Of a DNA stretch of 64,000 nucleotides, positions 1 to 64,000 are shown piece after piece; the stretch's first letter is position 1; every line of letters starts with the position of its first letter. A program made the translations under genes and the position numbers. The notes beneath the pieces are model-generated. The model saw only the letters and a list, made by a program, of their open reading frames with translations. It ran no database searches and was not told the origin of the DNA. Source of the stretch: Ascarosepion bandense (Eukaryota > Mollusca > Cephalopoda > Sepiida > Sepiidae); assembly GCA_037127315.1 (NCBI GenBank), contig JBBBDQ010001154.1, forward strand, positions 841,001 to 905,000. Direction: 5' to 3'.

Positions 1-302
1 ATGAAACCAACAGACTTCAAATTTCAACTGAGGTTACTCATGTTTACTTAGCACTAATGCTTTTGAGAAAGGCATGAATCTGCTCCCTGCATACTTTATC
101 CCATCATCACATATCATAAACTATCTCATCATCCATGATATGTGAGTAGATATTTGAGCAAATTACTTTCCCATAGCTAGCACTTAGGCAGTAGTTTGGT
201 TTGGTTTAAGTTTAACGACCCATCAACCATTTTCATCATTTAAGGGTTAGTCTTTGAATATTGGGATCACATTTTTTTTTTTTTATTATGGTTCAATTGT
301 CT

Positions 303-715
303 TTCAATAAAGTGTTGTTGGTAAAATTTTAAAATTCAATAAAGTTTTGTTGGTAAAATTTTTAAATTCAATAAAGTGTTGTTGGTAAAATTTTAAAATT
401 CAATAAAGTTTTGTTGGTAAAATTTTAAAATTCAATAAAGTTTTGTTGGTAAAATTTTAAAATTCAATAAAGTTTTGTTGGTAAAATTTTAAAATTCAAT
501 AAAGTTTTGAAGATAAAATTTTAAAATTCAATAAAGTTTTGATGATAAAATTTTAAAATTCAATAAAGTTTTGATGATAAAATTTTAAAATTCAATAAAG
601 CTTTGTTGGTAAAATTTTTCATTCAATAAAGTTTTGTTGGTAAATTTTTCATTCAATAAAGTTTTGTTGGTAAGATTTTTCATTCACAAAAGTTTTGTTG
701 ATAAATACTTTCATA
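303..715. repeat. 32-bp minisatellite, about 13 units
   Basis: The word ttcaataaag (or a close variant) starts at 303, 335, 367, 399, 431, 463, 495, 527, 559, 591, 622, 652 and 683. The first nine intervals are exactly 32 bp and the last three 30-31 bp. Units differ mainly at tgttggt versus tgatgat. The array lies in an intron of the dynein gene. Confidence 0.95.
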
Positions 716-727
716 GCATTTTGATAT

Positions 728-912
728 TGATTTGGAGGTTAACTATTTACCCATAGCTGGGACCCTAACAGGTGCTACCACTCCGGGTCAGGGTGAATCT
801 GGGAACAACAGCAATTAAGAGGTGGTCCCATGCTCCTCACAACCTCCCAATTAGAGGCCTTGCTGACGGATGCAGTTTACCGTCATACTCAGGACCACTT
901 AGGTAGCAGTAG
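728..912 (+). repeat. Interspersed repeat module, copy 1 (shared with 55687-55850)
   Basis: This segment shares a colinear sequence with 55687-55850, including catagctg, accctaacaggtgct, gggtcaggg, ctgggaac and atgctcctcacaacctccca. In both places an A/T-rich tandem array lies directly upstream, so module plus array probably form one element. No coding capacity is visible and the family is not recognised. Confidence 0.75.
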
Positions 913-1039
913 AAATTTGTTATCATTCTTGAAAGAGAGTGGTCATCAAAATGTCCTTGAAAAATCATAAGCAGGTCAAACTAATGGGCAGTAGTAGCCT
1001 TTAGATAATTATGAAGAGAATAAATGAGAAGCAACTTAC

Positions 1040-57927
<56,888 letters not shown>

Positions 57928-58031
57928 CTGGAATAACAATCGAACAATATCCAGAAATAAGTAACAAATAAATATATAGAAAGAGTTTTCTAAGTAAAAA
58001 GTAACATTGTAAGTAAATCAGCGTATATTCA

Positions 58032-58140
58032 AGAGGCGTACTGAAAAGTTCTCAAGAGTCAAAAAGGATTTTAGAATGCTTGATCATTTTGTCTAGTTTT
58101 GTGAAGTGCTTTAAGCTAAGAACTTTTCAGCACCCTTTGT
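58032..58140. mobile_element. ~105-bp MITE with mariner-like ends
   Basis: The left end ggcgtactgaaaagttctca is mirrored by the right end taagaacttttcagcaccct. The small size without coding sequence fits a deletion-derived MITE. Similar termini occur at 28710, 45500 and 63550. Confidence 0.6.
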
Positions 58141-58194
58141 ATGTAAACAAAATTAGAGACAGATATCTAATAATATGTAACTTCTCTCTTTACC

Positions 58195-59640
58195 AAAATA
58201 ACAGTAGCTACATGGCATGAAGTCTAAGAGTTGCAGGAGCTGTTGGAACACCAATTCCAACACATTCCAGAGTTGTCCATAAGTTGTGTTATTATTTGGT
58301 TGAACTAGCTGGGCATTCATGAATCTATCATGCTAACCATCACATCCCTGTATCAAGGTTGGAAGGTCATTAGGGTGGTATCATATGTCTTAACATAGCT
58401 GTTCAATGTAGGTGGTTACTAGGTGACTAACCCATCATGGTTCATGGCTAGGTGTCCAGAGTAGTGGATCACCTATAGGTTCTTGTTTTGCTCATCAACA
58501 GTGTCCTGTAAAATGCATTCTAGATAAGATTGTGGAAATATAAGGGATGAGTCCATGGAGCAGTGATTTAGTTGGATGTTAAGTATAAGTGTCAGCATTG
58601 ATCAAACTTAGACTCAAGGGTTTTAGTTAATGTCCAGGCAGTGGCACTGTACATTAAAAGAAAGCCTCTACAGTGGCTTGAAAGAATTGCTGTTTGAGGT
58701 TTTCTGGTAGATCAGATTTCTAGATTACAACCATTTTATTGAACACTGCCCAGACTTCATTATGCAAATTTTCACATCCTTTTCAATAGAATTTATTTTG
58801 CTTCCTAAGTATGTAAAAGATTCAACAGATTTTATTGTTTCACCTCAAAGTTTGTATTGAGCCTTGCTGGTTGAAGTTCATGAACTCAGTTTTAGAGTCA
58901 TTGACAGAGTTCAACATTGTAATCAGCCTTTTGTAGGTGATGGAGGATAACTGGTAACAGTGTCTGCAGCTATACCTTGGTCATTTGCATAGTCAATATC
59001 AGACAAGCTTTTTTTTACAGGATACAGACTTGAGAGTCTTGGTAATAAAAAGTAAAATCTAAATGATGATGTTTGTTGAGAGACATTAAGACCTAATCAT
59101 GGGTGATAGAAAGAGAAAAGGTGCAGGTATCACCCTCTGCTTTGATGTTGAAGAAGCTAGTATCTCCATCTTGGTAGGTATTTTTGCATAGCATCATTAT
59201 GACGGCTACTGTCTTGGGGGTGAGGGATTTTGTATGCCAGAAGGATCCTTCAGTGACTGGTTTCATGTCACTAATACACAAACCATCGCTACTAAGACAT
59301 ATGGCAAGAATAAAGGGATTCAAATAGCCTGCAACAAGCCTTGTGAATATCATACTTGTCAAAACAGACTCTAGCTTCATTAGGGGTCCTTGTGAACTCC
59401 AATCCAACATATTCTACACAATCATAGCCATTACAATATTGTACAACACATGCCTACAGACTATATCCAAAGTATCATGTAGTTTTCAGATGAACTTTGA
59501 CGGTTTGCATGAAAGAGCTTGAAATCTGACTTGCCTAAGTGACATGGTGACAGTTGGGTAAATTTTTGATTTGTTCCTCGAAGGCCTTTACCCCTTCAAA
59601 TCTTTCCAAAACATCCTTATTTCCATGCAGATGTAAATGC
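58195..59640 (-). mobile_element. LINE remnant with reverse transcriptase (fourth lineage)
   Basis: Minus reading: VAVIMMLCKNTYQDGDTSFF-type segment in frame 59410-59093, DIDYANDQGIAADT near 59000 (YAND in place of YADD), KTEFMNFNQQGSIQTL near 58870, YLGSKINSIEKDV, YSATAWTLTKTLESK near 58640, and CWNW.SNSSCNS..CHVA at the 3' end near 58200. The order is RT palm, thumb and C-terminal region of a non-LTR element. Frames are broken. It starts about 270 bp upstream of dynein exon 1. Confidence 0.75.
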
Positions 59641-59859
59641 TGAACTCAAATCGATAATTGTTTATTGACGAAACCTACCTTTTTTCATGTTATCGATCAG
59701 AAAAAAAAACAGACTATATCTCACCTCTTACCACTGCTCTCATATCTGATTCACCGCTAAATGACTTGAGGCGTAGGATACTTATTTCGGCTTATTCCTT
59801 TGAGCAACTACTCCGATTTGTTTGGTTTCAGAACTCAATTTCCGCGTAGTAATTGCAAA

Positions 59860-60183
59860 AAGGAAGTAAAAAGCAGCTTCTTTTCTTGCACTTCCTACCT
59901 GTGGAATTCTCTTCTGTTGACTTACTTACCCAACAGCTACAATCTTCAGGAGTTCAAGTGTAGAGTCAATACTCATCTCCTATCTCACTAACTTGCATCC
60001 TCTCTCTCATGCTCCTTACTCTGTCCAGTCCACTCTTAGTATCTTAACCTTTCTTTTACCCACTTCCTGACATGCCCTGTAACCTGTCACTCTTTCTCAT
60101 AACTTTCCTCCTAGGTAACCCCCTGCACACCAGTGGCAATAGACTGCCTTGCTTGAGGCATTATGATTATAATTAAAAAAATA
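59860..60183 (+). mobile_element. LINE 3' end (family L1), 5'-truncated
   Basis: SFFSCTSYLWNSLLLTYLPN and LQEFKCRVNTHLL, then tgcacaccagtggcaataga, ccttgcttgaggc and an A-rich tail. Confidence 0.8.
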
Positions 60184-60639
60184 TATATTTGTACATTCTG
60201 TATTTTTTCATCAAAATCTTTATTATTTTTTTAATTCATTTTTTAACCTTTTTATCTGATTGTAAGTTTGCATTAATGACACATCCCAGTTCTTTTCTGG
60301 TGTAAAAAAAAAAAAAAGAAGTTTTTCAAAGATGGAAGATGAAATTTGAATGAAATGTTGTCAATGTCAACAATCTTCAACTGCTGCTGGGTTAGTGGCA
60401 AAGTGAATAAGCAAAGAACAAAAGATATAAACTTGGCTACTTCTCATTTGATCTCTAGGTTACGACCCTTTGCAATGATGATGTGTTTTTGTTCTTTGTT
60501 TAGAAAACCTTTATTACATATTGCTGGAATGCATACTGTTTCTCTTACAAAATGGTTGCTATTGAAAATTGTTTAAAAAATCTTTTCTATGAAAGTAATT
60601 GTGCTACAGAGTTTATTCTTCTTCTATGTGCTGTGTTCC

Positions 60640-62150
60640 TTCAAACTTTAGGCGATTATGGCCTCTCACATCTTCCTATCCCTAGTGGATCTTAACATGC
60701 TTTCTCCGGTTACCCATATCAAACCCTCTGTGCTGCCATCCATTTGCTTTATCTCATCTAGTATATTACACGCTGCTTTCTCCTGTTTTTCTTTTCCTCT
60801 ATCTGACCTGTGAATATCAGATTCTCTAAGCCTCCTTCCTCATTACATTACCAGACTTTCCGTCAACTGTTAGAACATTTCCCAGGTATTTAAATTTCTC
60901 TACCTTCTTGATTTTAGTATCCCCCACTTGTATTTGGCATTTTGGTCTCCATTTTTACTGATGAAAATGCATTCGGTTTTCTTGTAGTTTTTATGTAGTC
61001 CTTTCTTTCTGCTTTCTTTGGGTACTTTCTGTAGGAGATCTTGTAGTTTCATTTCTGTGTCTGCTATCAGCATTATGTCATCTCATCATCATTTATCCAT
61101 CACACCCAATGGTGCATAGGGCAGCAACTTTTTGTTGCTGTTTCTGTAACAAACTATTTTTTACAGGGCAGGGTTGTTAGCTCTGTGCTCAACCCACAAA
61201 CCTGGAGGACCAGTGGACCATTCTTGGTCCTTACGTTTACAACACTTGTTATTCAAAAATGGTCACCCATTTAAGTACTGACCAGAGTCGATGTTGCTTA
61301 ACTTTGGTGAACAGATGGGAACCGGTGCATTCAACAGGATATAGCTGTAGACATTATGTCATCTGCATATCTTATATTGTTCAGATTGTGGCTGCCAATG
61401 GTGAATCCTAGCATGACTTCTAGGCCTCTCAAAATTGTCTTGCTGTATAGGTTGAATAGATCTGGTGAGAAGACACATCCCTGTCTTACATCTATTTTTA
61501 TCTTTGTATATCTACTGAATGAATTTCCTGCCATTAGAGTTTCTTGATTACTCTAATGTCTTTTCCAAATATGTCTAGGTTGCCAAGCATCCTTATCTCT
61601 GTATATTGTCAGTTGTTCTCTCTCTCTTGTCCTGGAAGAGATATATATTCTTCCCATCACTGAAGTGATTTTCTTTTTCTCTAATACGAGCATTTCATCC
61701 TTGAACTTTATACATTTTGTTGAGGAGCATGTCTTTTGTCCTGTTCTCTTATTTTTTTTTAATGCATGTCCCCTTTTTTGGTCATGCTCAATCTCCCTAT
61801 TTCAAAACATTTGTTGAGCAATTCCTCTTTAACCTGTCTGCATTTGCTCCTTATTTTCTTGTGTAGTTTTCTGTATTCCATTCCATGTTTGACATTGTTT
61901 TCTGTTTCATTCTGAGAATTGCATCAGTGATCTGCACATTTTTTTTATCTATGTTTTCCTTTTGGAACAATAACGTTTGTCGATGTCACAAACACTTCTT
62001 TGAGTGTTTCCAATTTGTTCCTCATATTTGTTTTTCCCACTGTATTTTTCCTGCACTTTGAGGTTGTTCACAAGTCTGTTGTCTTGAGATGTGATCGCTT
62101 CTACAGTCGCCACTTGGATAAGTCTTACAATGAACAACTGCATTATTAAG
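60640..62150 (-). mobile_element. LINE remnant (third lineage), copy 3, interrupted by a SINE
   Basis: Minus reading upstream of the SINE (62143-61352): QEKYSGKNKYEEQIGNTQRS, then VRQGCVFSPDLFNLYSKTIL and IGSHNLNNIRYADDIM at the insertion point. After the SINE (61083-60640): DIMLIADTEMKLQDLLQKV, KKTECIF, then a shortened C-terminal part ending WVTGESMLRSTRDRKM. RT motifs around YADD were intact before insertion, but stops elsewhere show later or prior decay. Confidence 0.8.
61084..61351 (-). mobile_element. 5S-rRNA-derived SINE, copy 2 (with target-site duplication)
   Basis: The reverse complement of copy 1's structure: 5S-like head (gctgtagac at the right end, accggtgcattcaac, gttgcttaactttggtga, gtcacccattt, aagtactgacca), the same body (ggaggaccagtggaccattc, cagggttgttagc, ttttgttgctgtttctgtaa) and catcatcat tail. 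It is flanked by cattatgtcatct at 61071-61083 and 61352-61364, a perfect 13-bp duplication of the host LINE sequence. Confidence 0.9.
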
Positions 62151-63939
62151 TTACAACTTTTATACTATGTCTGAATAACCCCTTCTTTTCTTTCTCTTTT
62201 GCTTTATTTCCTTTAATTCTCACTAGAATATCTTAATGACTCAGAATGTTTGCAAAGTCTTAACCAGTTTCAAAAATAAAAGAAGACATAAATGATAGCT
62301 GTGACAATCACAATATTAAAGTTATTGCAAATCACACCCCTCCCAAAAGAGGAGAGACTAATTTATAGTTAATTTCTAAACTCAAATCAACAGCTGAAGA
62401 ATGTACACCAGGCTCTGTCACATTTATTTCATGAATTTGACTAAAAAGTTAGATCTATCTATTTACACAAATGTAGGTACCAGGTTGAAGGAAGATTACT
62501 TTTTACGTTCTTTGAGAACTATTTTTTTAAATTTTTTTATCTCATTCCAGGTTGGAAGGGGTTGGTGACGGGAGAGAACTTAACATGCCTGACCCTGTAG
62601 TTAAAGTAAAAAAAAAATTAAAATAATTTGTTTTCTTTTTCTTTCTATTTCCTCTACTTTTCACTGGAATATCTGAATGACTCAAATCATTTACAAGGTC
62701 TCAGTCAGCAAAACACTTTAATCCATTTGGCTACTCTCTCATGGGACAATCTTAAAGCTAGAATGTGAATCCCTAGTTGTTCTTAATGTGTCTGTTCAGT
62801 TTTATAAACAAAATATTAAATTATTTAAGAAATTAAATTTTATATTTGTTAGATTTTCAAAATAACAACATTGCTTATGTCTCTTTATTCACAAGTTGCT
62901 AGTTTTAGGATATAAAATGGTTTTAAGGTAAATTATCTAAAAAAACCGCACAAATTGGGCAGAGGATAAAAGATACAAGCTGGTTGATATAAAATTAATA
63001 AAATCACATTTATTTAATGTGACAGTTTTTATGTAATACACACAATGGTCACACATTGATAGACAAGCAACTTTAATCAATTTTCAAGTGGATACACAAA
63101 CAACTGCTCTGAAGAGAAAAATCAAACAGATATTCATGCAAGCCACTGATAGTAAGTTCAGTTTTGGATGTATATACCAGCCTTATGTCAAACTTGTCTT
63201 ACACAAATATCTATTGTATTTACTACTCTCTTAGATCTCTATTGGATAAAGAAAATGTTTAAATTTATATTTATTTAGAAAGTCTCTATTGTGTTATTAA
63301 TACAGATGACATGCCAGCTTCAGGAATATGCATCAGAGGTCAGGATGAAATGCATATTCATTCAGGAAATGTTCTTGTTAAACAAGCAAATTATACATGT
63401 TCATAGTTAAAAAAAAAAAAAGTTATCTGAAACTGTGGACACTTTTATAAATTCAAATCCTAGCACACAGAAATTAATTCATTAATTACAGAAAACTATT
63501 TTAAAATATAATAAGCACAATTCACCTGGTCTCTTAAGAATGAATATACACGAGGCGGTTGAAAAGCTCTAACTTTACTCATTTCCTTTAATCTGTTCAT
63601 ATGAACAACTATCAGATTTATTTTTCAAAGGCCTTCTTGACTGGAATTTCATTACAAATGAAGTCCCATACATACATACATAATTTTGTGTGTGTGTGTG
63701 TGTGTACATGTATTTCTCACATATTATGCACACATTTTAATTCAAACATAATCATGAATATTATACAACCAAGGAAATGACTTAGGGTTGACTAACATGT
63801 TGGGGTGACTTGTCAGTGTTGGTAAAAAATCTCAGAATGAAATATGTACATTATGTGATCAAAAAATGACATTTCTCAATGTTTTATTGGCCATCTGTGA
63901 GGAAGTATAAGATATGATATTTTCTCTCTATATATTTTT
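62151..63939. other. Sequence upstream of the visible dynein exons, no gene recognised
   Basis: AT-rich intron sequence. A short tg run lies at 63690. gaggcggttgaaaagctcta (63552) resembles the left end of the MITE at 58032. No dynein exon encoding the region before GVEMIRL was found. Confidence 0.5.
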
Positions 63940-64000
63940 TATAATTGTTTCACTCCAAGCAAGGCATTATTGCCAATAGTGACAATATATTGGAAGACCT
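63940..64000 (-). mobile_element. LINE 3' tail (family L1), cut by window edge
   Basis: ataattgtttcactccaagcaa and ggcattattgccaatagtg are the reverse complement of the family L1 3' tail; the body continues beyond the window. Confidence 0.65.

Noticed and set aside
303..715. Evenly spaced repeats resembling a CRISPR array
   Set aside because: Units are contiguous with no unique spacers, and the context is a eukaryotic intron, so this is a minisatellite.
57928..64000. Further upstream dynein exons
   Set aside because: No sequence matching the conserved region before GVEMIRL was found on the minus strand; the interval holds LINE and SINE sequence.

Overview
This is an AT-rich eukaryotic genomic window. 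It is almost entirely intronic and repeat-derived, and I find only one host gene. Nine short exons on the minus strand, all with GT-AG boundaries and compatible reading phases, encode 516 consecutive codons of an axonemal dynein heavy chain of the single-headed inner-arm type (DNAH3/7/12 group, DNAH7-like by eye). They cover the end of the AAA5 region, the linking segment and most of AAA6. The 5' part of the gene lies beyond the right edge (>57.9 kb) and the C-terminal exons beyond the left edge (<1.0 kb). Coding sequence is 1,550 bases, about 2.4% of the window; introns run from 1.5 kb to 21 kb.

The organism is probably a lophotrochozoan, most likely a cephalopod mollusc. This is inferred from the large repeat-stuffed introns and the mixture of mariner, Tc1, Ty3/gypsy, several LINE lineages, rolling-circle-like elements ending in a hairpin plus CTAGT, and SINEs. 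No direct species marker is visible.

Layout, left to right. 0-1 kb: a 32-bp minisatellite and a repeat module shared with 55.7 kb. 1.0-8.9 kb: exons for AAA6, an old LTR-retrotransposon integrase remnant, a 379-bp inverted repeat and a Helentron-like copy. 8.9-15.7 kb: a LINE 3' end, a tRNA-SINE candidate and two different mariner pseudogenes in opposite orientation. 15.9-36.9 kb (the 21-kb intron): two gypsy pol remnants, two Helentron-like copies, a Tc1 pseudogene with an internal tandem duplication, foldback elements, a complete 5S-rRNA-derived SINE with target-site duplications, and a head-to-tail pair of a second Helentron-like family. 37-46.6 kb: a long-TIR element present twice, LINE fragments and one copy of a duplicated 0.4-kb block. 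46.8-57.7 kb: the second block copy, a gypsy remnant related to the one at 16.3 kb but inverted, a very long (TG)n tract just inside an intron, a 165-185-bp tandem repeat, LINE and DDE-transposase remnants. 58-64 kb: three LINE lineages, one of them split at its reverse-transcriptase YADD motif by a second 5S-derived SINE.

The dynein exons are the only sequences with intact frames under evident purifying constraint. All transposase, pol and RT sequences carry stops or frameshifts and are read as dead copies. The most interesting non-host signals are the two intact 5S-derived SINEs and the Tc1 copy whose duplicated halves show very different divergence.
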